A stretch of 5,728 nucleotides of DNA from WVWW01 sp041568335 (GTDB lineage: Bacteria > Acidobacteriota > Polarisedimenticolia > Polarisedimenticolales > Polarisedimenticolaceae): contig JBFFZZ010000206.1 of NCBI GenBank assembly GCA_041568335.1, positions 1 to 5,728 of the forward strand, in the 5' to 3' direction. A model generated the notes under the pieces. That model made no database searches and had not been told where the DNA came from. It was given only the letters and a program-made list of their open reading frames with translations. This document shows, piece by piece, positions 1 through 5,728 of the stretch. The translations under genes were made by a program, and so were the position numbers. Position 1 is the stretch's first letter. Each line of letters opens with the position of its first letter.

Positions 1-3000
1 CGGATCGCCTTGAACCCCTCGGCCATCTTGGCCATGTGCCCCTCGAAGACACCCATCGCCATCGAGGTCGAATCCTGGAAAAGATGGTTGGCCCAGGGGA
101 ACGGGTACGGGTTGAACGGGTAGGTGCTACCCCACACCGAGGTGCAGCCGGTCGAGTTGATCAGTCCCATCTTCGAGCGGCCGCGTCCCTGCGTACCCTC
201 GGTGTAGCGCCACTTCAGCTGTTTGAGCCGGGTCAACAGCCCGGTCATCCTCCGCAGCCAGTCCTGATCGATGGGCTGCCCATCGGTCTCGCTTTCGAGC
301 CGCTCGGCGATGCTCGCCAGCGTCACCTCGCGCTCGCCGATCTCGCCGACGAGCTGCGCCATCGTCTCCGGCGCGTCGAGATCGATGCCCTCGACCAGCT
401 TCAGCCTGAGGTGCTCCTGGAGCCTCGTGATCAGATCGTCGAGCTTTTCCGTGTGTTTGGCGATACGCGGTTGCATCAGAGCCTCGACGGTCGCAATGAA
501 CAGGTGCATGACGGTCTTCTCGGCGCAACCCAGGCAGGCACCGTCGCCGCTGCTGAAGGCCAGGTAGTTGGTCTTGTCGAGCAACAATGATTCCAGCGCG
601 CCGATGCCCTCTTCGATGTCGTCGATGCGACTGTACTTGTCGGGTGTCGTGGGTAGGTCGAGCCAGAAATCCCAGTCGCGACGGAGCCGATCGACCGAAT
701 CCGCGGTCTGCGGGATCGGCCGCAGCGCATCGTCGTCGCAGACCTCGACACACTCCATGCAACCCTTGCAGGTGTACGGATTGACGGTGATCGAGAGCAG
801 GCCGCCGTCGCCGGCGCGATCCTTTTCCGGCAACGTGTAGTAGGGGCGCGTCAGTGCGAATTTGAATCCGTCCAGCTCTTCGCGGAAGCGGGCGAATTCC
901 GCCACGAGCTGTTTCTTTTCCCCGTCCTCGACATCGGACGCCGCGATCGTCTCGTCGATCGCCTCCTCCAACAGCCCGGCGACCGGATCGGTTTCCGCTG
1001 CCGCGTTGAGCAGCTTGCGCAGATGGCGCTCCATCAGACGTACCGCTCGAGGCAGGTGCTCGAGCTTGTCGCCGTTCTTGCGTAGTCGTCCGACGACGGT
1101 ATCGAGGACCTGCGAGACCTCGTTGACCAGGCCCGGGATCGCCGTGTCGGGGCAGATCGTGTAGCACTTGGCGCAGGCCGTGCAGTTCTCGGCGATCCAC
1201 TCGGGATGCTGGAAACGAATTCCCGTCATGTCGCGAAACAGCGCCGAGCTTGCCGGCATCACACCGAGACCGATGAACGGGTCGGTCAGGTTGTCGTTGG
1301 CCATACCACGGGCGTAGAACGTCCCCGTCTGTTCCCAGAACCGATGGATGTCGGTCGCCGGAGCCTTGCTCTGCGGCAGCGTCTTGACCATCACGGGGAT
1401 GGCGGGCTCGCGGCCGACGGCCGGCACCCCGGGCGCCGCCTCGGACAGCTGTTCGGAGGGCACCCGTTGGATCTCGTCAAAGCCGCGCTTGACGACTTGC
1501 ATGTTCTCCTCGACGACCCGTGCGCCCTTGCCGCCGAACTTTTGCTCCAGCTGGCTGCGGATCGCCTCGAGCAAGCGCGGCTCGTCGAGCCCCGCCTGCC
1601 GCATCACCGGCGAAGCGGCGAAGAAGCCGCCCTGGAACGCGATACCCTGCATGCGTAGCTGGAGATCCGGGTCGGTCGCGACCTCGCGGGCGATCTTGAA
1701 CGCGTCGAGACAGTAGACCTGGATCTTCTTGTCGACGATGATCTTCTGGAACGGCAGCGGGATGTTCTCCCAGACCTCCTGCGGAGTGCGCTGGTCGCTC
1801 TCGAGGATGAACACGCCGCCTTCCTTCAGCCCGGCGAGCGCGTTGGTGTGGGCGAAGACGTTGGGATCCGGTGAAAGCACCACATCGACGTAGAAGTACT
1901 CGCTGTTGACGCGGATCGGCTCGGGCGCCGCCGACAGGTAGTAGGTCGTCGGCTGCCCCTTCTTCTCGGAGCCGTACTTCGGGTTGGCCTTGATGTGGTA
2001 GCCGAGCAGGTCGAACAGCGTCATCGCCAGGTTCTTGCCGGTCGTAATCGCGCCCCACCCGCCCACCGAGTGGAAACGCACGGTCGTACTTCCCGCGGGC
2101 ATCAGGTTGGGGTTTTCGGAGCCGTGCACCGCCAGCCGCTTCACATGCGGGTAGGACTCCGCGATCGTCTGCTGGTAGGCCTCCTGTTTCGGCGTTACCG
2201 CCTTGTCGCGGATGAAGTCGATCGAGAGGTAGAACAGCTTCTTTCTGTCGCCGTCGGGCAGCATGTTCTCGACGGCGCCGATGATCCCTTCGGGTTGCAG
2301 GTCGCGGCTGCCCATCCCGAACGAGCCCGAATACAACGGCGGAACGTCGGCTGCGTCACGATACGTCGCGAGCTCGGGGTACGGCGGGTGCCGCGCATCG
2401 CGACCGTTCTCCAGGCATTGGGCCATGGCGGCGCGGATCTCACGCATCAGCGGCAAGTCCACGGCCAGCGGCTGGTCCAACCGCTCGAGCACGGCCACGC
2501 CCTTGCGCCCGCGCAGGAACCGCCCGACCAGATCGGCCGGGAAGGGCCGGAACATGAGCAGGTCGACCACGCCGATCTTGATGCCGCGCGTCTCGCGCAA
2601 GTAGTCGGCGACGGCCTCGGCGGTCTGGACCATGCTGCCCTGGCCGACGATCACGTAGTCGGCATCGTCCGTGCGATAGCCCATCACGCGTTCGTAGCGC
2701 CTTCCGGTCAACTCGTAGAACTCGTCGAACGCGCGGTCCGTGAGCTCGCGCAGGTGATCGAAGAAGAACGGCCGCTGCGCGGCAACGCTTTGCATGTAGG
2801 AGTCCTGGTTCTGCACCAGCCCGGCCATCACCGGGTTGTCGACGTCCCAAAGCAACGGGATGCGTCTGCGTTTGTCGCCGTAGATGATGCGCTGGGCCGC
2901 CGTCGGCGTGTCGATGATGTCGTCCGGGCGCCCGAGGAACTCGGCGATCAACTCGCGTTCGGGCACGAGCAGCGACTCGATCAGATGCGTCGTCAGGAAG

Positions 3001-3584
3001 CCGTCCTGCGCGACGGCCCCAGGGGTCAACGCGAGCTCGGCGATGCGATGGGCCAGGATGTTCAGGTCCGCCGCGGCCTGCGCGGTCTTGGCAAAGAGTT
3101 GAAAAAACCCCGTGTCGTCGATGCAGTGGTAGTCATCGTGCCCGGCGTGCACGTTGAGGTTGGCTTTGGTCATCGCGCGGGCGCCGATGTTGAGCACGTA
3201 AGTCAGCCGCTTGCCGACGGCGGCGTAAAGGGATTCGTGCATGTAGGCGATGCCCTGACCCGAGGAGAAGTTTGCGGCGCGCAAACCGGTCATCGACAGA
3301 CCGGCCGTGACCGCGGCCGCGGCGTGCTCGCCTTCGGGCTCGATGAAGATCAGCGGACGGCCCGAGATGTTGACGTGGCCGCTCGCGGCGTTCTCCGCCC
3401 AGTACTCGCCCATCTGCGTGGACGGCGTGATCGGGTAGGCGCCCGCACCATCGGTCGACTCGCGCTCGCACATGATCACGGCTGTGTTGCCGTCCATCGC
3501 GGCGCGCACCCCCGGGTACTTGAACGACTCGTCCTTCTTGCGGCGGGTCTCTCTGATCTTGCGTCCCAGCGACAGGATACTCAT
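1..3584 (-). CDS. nifJ: Long single-chain pyruvate:ferredoxin (flavodoxin) oxidoreductase, 3' end cut off by the window
   Basis: Cytoplasmic enzyme that, by family, oxidises pyruvate with CoA to acetyl-CoA and CO2 using TPP and [4Fe-4S] clusters, passing electrons to ferredoxin or flavodoxin; it may also run in reverse. The 1194 complete codons seen are uninterrupted. Domain I (about 25-255) has AYPITPS (49-55; T53 aligns with the pyruvate-contacting Thr of the Desulfovibrio africanus enzyme), EPEGEH (82-87; E86 likely the TPP-activating Glu) and GARAM (134-138; R136 substrate Arg). Domain II is about 300-375 and the gamma-type domain III about 500-700 (HSVGGWGAITTGKN, 505-518). Ferredoxin motifs are C801/804/807/811 and C939/942/945/949. 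The TPP domain starts near 1009 with CLGC (C1017, C1020) and STGCTSVWGS (C1147) for the proximal cluster; its fourth Cys and the TPP loop lie beyond the edge. The classical enzyme is about 1170-1230 residues, so this one should be roughly 1550. ATG 3584 has a Shine-Dalgarno sequence and follows rnfB-like by 31 nt. Pyruvate as substrate is likely but not proven; nifJ is a family name and does not imply nitrogen fixation. Confidence 0.96.
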   Translation of the reverse strand, partial: MSILSLGRKIRETRRKKDESFKYPGVRAAMDGNTAVIMCERESTDGAGAYPITPSTQMGEYWAENAASGHVNISGRPLIFIEPEGEHAAAAVTAGLSMTGLRAANFSSGQGIAYMHESLYAAVGKRLTYVLNIGARAMTKANLNVHAGHDDYHCIDDTGFFQLFAKTAQAAADLNILAHRIAELALTPGAVAQDGFLTTHLIESLLVPERELIAEFLGRPDDIIDTPTAAQRIIYGDKRRRIPLLWDVDNPVMAGLVQNQDSYMQSVAAQRPFFFDHLRELTDRAFDEFYELTGRRYERVMGYRTDDADYVIVGQGSMVQTAEAVADYLRETRGIKIGVVDLLMFRPFPADLVGRFLRGRKGVAVLERLDQPLAVDLPLMREIRAAMAQCLENGRDARHPPYPELATYRDAADVPPLYSGSFGMGSRDLQPEGIIGAVENMLPDGDRKKLFYLSIDFIRDKAVTPKQEAYQQTIAESYPHVKRLAVHGSENPNLMPAGSTTVRFHSVGGWGAITTGKNLAMTLFDLLGYHIKANPKYGSEKKGQPTTYYLSAAPEPIRVNSEYFYVDVVLSPDPNVFAHTNALAGLKEGGVFILESDQRTPQEVWENIPLPFQKIIVDKKIQVYCLDAFKIAREVATDPDLQLRMQGIAFQGGFFAASPVMRQAGLDEPRLLEAIRSQLEQKFGGKGARVVEENMQVVKRGFDEIQRVPSEQLSEAAPGVPAVGREPAIPVMVKTLPQSKAPATDIHRFWEQTGTFYARGMANDNLTDPFIGLGVMPASSALFRDMTGIRFQHPEWIAENCTACAKCYTICPDTAIPGLVNEVSQVLDTVVGRLRKNGDKLEHLPRAVRLMERHLRKLLNAAAETDPVAGLLEEAIDETIAASDVEDGEKKQLVAEFARFREELDGFKFALTRPYYTLPEKDRAGDGGLLSITVNPYTCKGCMECVEVCDDDALRPIPQTADSVDRLRRDWDFWLDLPTTPDKYSRIDDIEEGIGALESLLLDKTNYLAFSSGDGACLGCAEKTVMHLFIATVEALMQPRIAKHTEKLDDLITRLQEHLRLKLVEGIDLDAPETMAQLVGEIGEREVTLASIAERLESETDGQPIDQDWLRRMTGLLTRLKQLKWRYTEGTQGRGRSKMGLINSTGCTSVWGSTYPFNPYPFPWANHLFQDSTSMAMGVFEGHMAKMAEGFKAI

Positions 3585-3588
3585 CGGG

Positions 3589-3594
3589 TCCCCT
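3589..3594 (-). promoter_or_regulatory. Shine-Dalgarno sequence of the PFOR gene
   Basis: The minus strand reads AGGGGA four bases before ATG 3584. A second purine-rich stretch, AGGAAG at 3597-3602, lies 12 bases before the ATG. Together they support this start and translation of PFOR from a message shared with the rnfB-like gene. There is little room for a separate promoter in the 31-nt gap. Confidence 0.7.
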
Positions 3595-3615
3595 ACCTTC
3601 CTTGCGCGCGACGTG

Positions 3616-4491
3616 TCATGTCGCGGCGTCTCTGAGCGGTCCGCGGCGTAGGATCTTCCTGGCCGCGGCGCCCTTGACCGCGCCGGCCTCGGGATCCATC
3701 CAGACGATCGCTCCGGTCGGGCAACGCTGGATCGGATCTCGGGTCGCGTGGTTGCGGTCGTAATCGATGACGGGCAAGTTGTGCTGCATCTCGATCAGCC
3801 CCGGCGCGTCCATGGCGCACCTCCCGCACGCGGTACATGCGACCTCACAGTCGTCGAGCAGCTCGTCCCCTTCCTCGAGCGACTTGCAGGCGACCCACAG
3901 ACGGTGGCTGACCGGCTGCAGCGAAAACAGGTCCTTGGGGCAGGCATCGACGCAGTCGCCGCAGGCGGTGCAGTTCGCTTCGCTCACCACGGGCAGGTCC
4001 TGGTCGTTCATCTTGATGGCGTCGAAGTCACAGGCGTCGTAGCAGTCGGCGAGGCCGAGGCAGCCCCAGAAGCAGCCCTTACCACCACCCGCGACGGTGG
4101 CCGCCGCGCGGCAGCTCATCCATCCGTGGTAGCGGGCGTGGTTGCGCGCGACGTTGGTACCACCGGCGCAGGCCAGCCGGGCGACGCGTCGCTCCTCCGC
4201 GCCGATGTCGACACCGAGGAATGTGGCGATCTCAGACCGGTCTTCATCGGAGCTCACCGTGCACTTACCGGGCGCCGACGCGCCGGCGACGAGGGCCTCG
4301 GCGAACGGCCGGCAACCGGGGAAGCCACAGGCGCCGCAGTTGGTGTGTGGGAGCATCTCCTCGACCAGGTCGATTCGCGGGTCCTCCTCGACGTAGAGCT
4401 TGCGATCGGCCAGCACGAGAAGCGCGGCCAGCAACACGGTCAGGCCGCCGATCGTTCCGACTGTGGTGAGGATCACCATGCACACGTCCAC
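3616..4491 (-). CDS. rnfB: RnfB-like membrane-anchored polyferredoxin (extended, clostridial-type architecture)
   Basis: Electron-transfer protein related to RnfB, the subunit of the Rnf complex that exchanges electrons with ferredoxin. Residues 5-28 are one hydrophobic N-terminal membrane segment, followed by a charged stretch and a cytoplasmic cluster domain. The RnfB signature NCGACGFPGC (51-60) plus C77 gives the first [4Fe-4S] site. The middle, with C108, C127 and CFWGCLGLADCYDAC (140-154), matches the extended RnfB of clostridia and Bacteroidetes. CTACGDCVDACP (174-185) completes a two-cluster ferredoxin module. CTACGRC (219-225) and C257 in RCPTGAI form a final, single-cluster module in which the other site is lost. 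At 291 aa it is much longer than the roughly 190-aa E. coli homologue. The first start in frame is GTG 4491, which has no Shine-Dalgarno sequence; ATG 4479 (287 aa) has a weak GAGTGG upstream and keeps the membrane segment, so it is a fair alternative. It lies between apbE and PFOR, and no other Rnf subunit is visible. A PFOR-dedicated electron acceptor is my inference. Confidence 0.92.
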   Translation of the reverse strand: MDVCMVILTTVGTIGGLTVLLAALLVLADRKLYVEEDPRIDLVEEMLPHTNCGACGFPGCRPFAEALVAGASAPGKCTVSSDEDRSEIATFLGVDIGAEERRVARLACAGGTNVARNHARYHGWMSCRAAATVAGGGKGCFWGCLGLADCYDACDFDAIKMNDQDLPVVSEANCTACGDCVDACPKDLFSLQPVSHRLWVACKSLEEGDELLDDCEVACTACGRCAMDAPGLIEMQHNLPVIDYDRNHATRDPIQRCPTGAIVWMDPEAGAVKGAAARKILRRGPLRDAAT

Positions 4492-4495
4492 TCGC

Positions 4496-4510
4496 GCACG
4501 AAAAACGTGC
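4496..4510 (-). other. Small hairpin just upstream of the rnfB-like start
   Basis: The minus strand reads GCACG-TTTTT-CGTGC, a perfect 5-bp stem with a U5 loop. It ends 4 nt before GTG 4491 and 16 nt before ATG 4479, so it would occupy the ribosome-binding region if GTG 4491 were the start. It is short enough to be chance; a role in translation is speculative. Confidence 0.3.
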
Positions 4511-4553
4511 CTACATCTGCTTTATAGCCCGCACCGATGGGACAGACATTCGT

Positions 4554-4571
4554 GGAAACCCGAAGGTTTCC
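4554..4571 (-). other. Stable C(UUCG)G tetraloop hairpin between apbE and the rnfB-like gene
   Basis: On the minus (transcribed) strand the sequence is GGAAACC-TTCG-GGTTTCC: a perfect 7-bp stem closed by C-G around a UUCG loop, the exceptionally stable RNA tetraloop class. It lies in the 126-nt gap, 47 nt after the apbE stop and 62 nt before GTG 4491. There is no T-run after it in the direction of transcription; the T7 run (4575-4581) comes before it. It is therefore not a canonical intrinsic terminator. It could protect or delimit the rnfB-PFOR part of the message. A loose sigma70-like pair, TTGACG (4571-4576) and ACGAAT (4548-4553), flanks it with 17-bp spacing, but the -10 match is poor. 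Confidence 0.6.
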
Positions 4572-4617
4572 GTCAAAAAAATGCGTGTTTGCCAGGGGGT
4601 CGCCGTCGCCGGGACGA

Positions 4618-5628
4618 TCAACTCGTCGCGAACCCGCTGGTGCGGGTGATCTCGAGCTTCTTTGAGACGAAAAACCCTTCGCAGCCGGGGAGCGATTCGA
4701 GCAGGTCACGCCCGGTTCGGGACCCGAGCACGAGCGTCAGTGTGGACAACGCATCGGCGGTCGCGGCATTCGGCGCGATCACGGTGCTGCTCGCGAGCTC
4801 GGGGGCGGAGTGGCCCGTGCGCGGATCGACGATGTGGTGCCGCGAGTAGTCGTCGGTGTAGGGCTGCATGTAGTCGCCGGACGTGGCCACGGCGACGTCC
4901 CTCGCGTCGAAACGCGCCTGCATGGATAACCCGGGACGTGGGTTACGGATGCCGACGCGCCACGCTGCGTGACCGTCGCGCCGACCGCTGGCGACCAGAT
5001 CGCCGCCGGCCTCGACGAAGACGTCGTCGAAGCCGCGCCCCTTGAGTACTTCGAGACCGCGATCGACGATGTACCCCTTGCCCACACCGTCGAGCGTCAA
5101 TCGCATCCCCGGCCGGGCCAGCTCGATCGCACGGCTGGAGATCCTCAAGGCACGGTGATCGACGCGCCCTGCGGCCTCCTCGATCGCCCCGGGATCGGGC
5201 AATGGACCGCCGGCGGCGTAGAGATCGAGCACGGGTTGAACCGAAACGTCGAACGCGCCGTCTCCCATCCGCGACACGCGGCCGGACAGCCGAAGCACTT
5301 CCAGTAGCGGTTTCGAAGGGTTTTCGATTCGCCCCGTTGCATTGAGCCGCGAGAGCTCGCTGTCCGGGCGGTGCCGGCTCAGCAGAGCTTCGAGCCCGGC
5401 CATCTGATCGAGCGTGGCGTCGCACGCCGCCGACGCCTCGTCTCGATCGCCGAGCACGGTCAGATTGACCAGCGTGCCCATCAACGTCCGCGTTCGCGTG
5501 ATGGCGCGCCCCCGAAAACGATCGAGCCAACCCAGCTTCCACGCCGCGCCTGCCGCGCCACCGACGGCCAGGATGCGCAACATGGCGCGACGTGAGGGTT
5601 GCCGCGGGTTGTCGGTCTGCGCGCTCAT
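4618..5628 (-). CDS. apbE: FAD:protein FMN transferase (ApbE family), twin-arginine exported
   Basis: Mg-dependent flavin transferase that takes FMN from FAD and links it to a Thr/Ser of target flavoproteins such as the RnfG/RnfD or NqrB/NqrC type subunits, on the outer face of the cytoplasmic membrane. Length (336 aa) is normal. The N-terminus has SRRAMLR (12-18) before a hydrophobic Ala/Gly stretch (19-30), which fits a Tat signal or signal anchor. There is no lipobox Cys, so it is not the lipoprotein form. Family landmarks in order: MGTLVNLTV (50-58), SELSRLNA (90-97), GAFDVSVQP (124-132), LDGVGKGYIVDRG (179-191), EAGGDLVASG (206-215), ATSGDYMQ (248-255), HHIVDPRTG (264-272) and APNAATADALSTL (285-297). 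D292 and T296 fall at the metal-binding Asp and Thr of the family. ATG 5628 is preceded by GAGGT (5633-5637) with a short 4-nt spacing. It is first of three co-directional genes. Its target protein is not in the window; a cytoplasmic role is unlikely given the Tat-like leader. Confidence 0.97.
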   Translation of the reverse strand: MSAQTDNPRQPSRRAMLRILAVGGAAGAAWKLGWLDRFRGRAITRTRTLMGTLVNLTVLGDRDEASAACDATLDQMAGLEALLSRHRPDSELSRLNATGRIENPSKPLLEVLRLSGRVSRMGDGAFDVSVQPVLDLYAAGGPLPDPGAIEEAAGRVDHRALRISSRAIELARPGMRLTLDGVGKGYIVDRGLEVLKGRGFDDVFVEAGGDLVASGRRDGHAAWRVGIRNPRPGLSMQARFDARDVAVATSGDYMQPYTDDYSRHHIVDPRTGHSAPELASSTVIAPNAATADALSTLTLVLGSRTGRDLLESLPGCEGFFVSKKLEITRTSGFATS

Positions 5629-5632
5629 ACGG

Positions 5633-5637
5633 ACCTC
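5633..5637 (-). promoter_or_regulatory. apbE: Shine-Dalgarno sequence of apbE
   Basis: The minus strand reads GAGGT followed by CCGT and ATG 5628. The 4-nt gap is on the short side but workable, and this start leaves the Tat-like leader complete. Confidence 0.6.
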
Positions 5638-5640
5638 GCG

Positions 5641-5654
5641 CCGGACGAATCCGG
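5641..5654 (-). other. apbE: Small UUCG-loop hairpin in the apbE leader
   Basis: The minus strand reads CCGGA-TTCG-TCCGG, a perfect 5-bp stem with a UUCG loop closed by A-U instead of the extra-stable C-G. It sits 3 nt upstream of the GAGGT ribosome-binding site and could influence access to it. The same loop closes the hairpin at 4554-4571. Confidence 0.4.
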
Positions 5655-5663
5655 GTCGTTCAG

Positions 5664-5684
5664 TTTAACGGATCCGACGTTAAA
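5664..5684. promoter_or_regulatory. Operator-like dyad upstream of apbE
   Basis: TTTAACG-N7-CGTTAAA is a perfect 7+7 bp inverted repeat with a 7-bp spacer, centred about 46 bp before the apbE start. A second, overlapping inverted repeat, ACGTT-AAAG-AACGT, lies at 5677-5690, and the palindrome CGGATCCG at 5669-5676 sits inside. The left arm overlaps a weak -10-like TAAACT (minus strand, 5662-5667). I found no matching -35. The size and placement fit a dimeric regulator's site at the operon promoter; no regulator gene is visible and the binding protein is unknown. Confidence 0.4.
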
Positions 5685-5728
5685 GAACGTTGTTTTCGAG
5701 CACATCCCTTACGCGCCTACGTAGTTTC

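Noticed and set aside
127..1200. Minus-strand frame of 357 codons within the PFOR gene
   Set aside because: It overlaps the PFOR frame on the same strand in another register, and its product is a low-complexity Arg/Gly/Ala/Asp-rich sequence typical of out-of-frame GC-rich DNA.
1995..3635. Long plus-strand open frame of 546 codons, with similar plus-strand frames at 36-590 and 1206-1658
   Set aside because: They lie in exact codon register antisense to the PFOR gene. That gene is GC-rich and rarely uses TCA, CTA or TTA, whose complements would be stops, so the antisense frame stays open. The products are rich in Arg, His, Val and Ala with no recognisable motif, while the minus-strand frame has clear family motifs throughout.
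3748..4527. Plus-strand open frame of 259 codons opposite the rnfB-like gene
   Set aside because: It is an antisense shadow of the cysteine-rich gene; the translation shows no domain or plausible signal, and the opposite strand matches RnfB motif by motif.
4521..4553. Sigma70-like promoter for the rnfB-like gene: TATAAA at 4521-4526, or TTGACG (4571-4576) with ACGAAT (4548-4553)
   Set aside because: TATAAA has no -35 match at 16-18 bp. The other pair has a good -35 but only three of six matches in the -10, and its spacer is filled by the UUCG hairpin. Neither is strong enough to list as a promoter.
4554..4581. Rho-independent terminator after apbE
   Set aside because: The hairpin is strong, but the T7 run lies before it in the direction of transcription and no U-run follows. 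On the plus strand the stem is followed by A, not T.
5717..5724. Palindrome CTACGTAG at the right edge
   Set aside because: An isolated 8-bp palindrome at the window edge is expected by chance often enough, and there is no repeated copy or context.
1..5728. Search for CRISPR repeats, tRNA or rRNA genes, insertion sequence ends and direct repeats
   Set aside because: By eye I saw no regularly spaced repeats, no transposase-like frame, no tRNA-like cloverleaf and no terminal inverted repeats; the sequence is almost entirely coding.

Overview
The window is GC-rich bacterial DNA in which almost every base is accounted for by three genes, all on the minus strand and read in the order apbE, then rnfB-like, then a large pyruvate:ferredoxin oxidoreductase (PFOR) that runs off the left edge. 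The GC-rich codon use, the twin-arginine ApbE leader and the clostridial-style extended RnfB fit a Pseudomonadota-type bacterium with anaerobic or microaerobic metabolism. This placement is an inference; there is no rRNA or other marker gene to fix the lineage.

Layout from right to left, which is the direction of transcription: 5629-5728 is a leader with a 7+7 bp dyad (5664-5684) and a small UUCG hairpin (5641-5654). 4618-5628 encodes an exported FAD:protein FMN transferase (ApbE). 4492-4617 is a 126-nt gap carrying a 7-bp hairpin with an ideal C(UUCG)G tetraloop and a weaker 5-bp hairpin. 3616-4491 encodes a membrane-anchored, cysteine-rich RnfB-like protein. After a 31-nt gap with a good Shine-Dalgarno sequence, 1-3584 encodes the first 1194 residues of a single-chain PFOR. 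I translated this gene codon by codon and found no stop or frameshift.

Working together (inference): PFOR oxidises a 2-oxoacid, most likely pyruvate, with CoA to acyl-CoA and CO2 and yields low-potential electrons. The RnfB-like protein has one N-terminal membrane segment and cysteines for about four [4Fe-4S] clusters, so it is a plausible membrane-bound acceptor or donor for those electrons. ApbE covalently attaches FMN to periplasm-facing flavoprotein subunits of Rnf/Nqr-type complexes, so its presence suggests that a flavinylated partner lies nearby or elsewhere. The rest of a classical Rnf complex (A, C, D, E, G) is not in this window.

Most notable: the PFOR is larger than the classical single-chain enzyme, with apparent helical insertions in its ferredoxin and TPP domains; the RnfB-like protein has lost, in matching fashion, both halves of one cluster site in its last ferredoxin module; and the two leader/intergenic regions hold UUCG-loop hairpins and an operator-like dyad. 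The plus strand carries long open frames, but these are antisense shadows of the PFOR gene.
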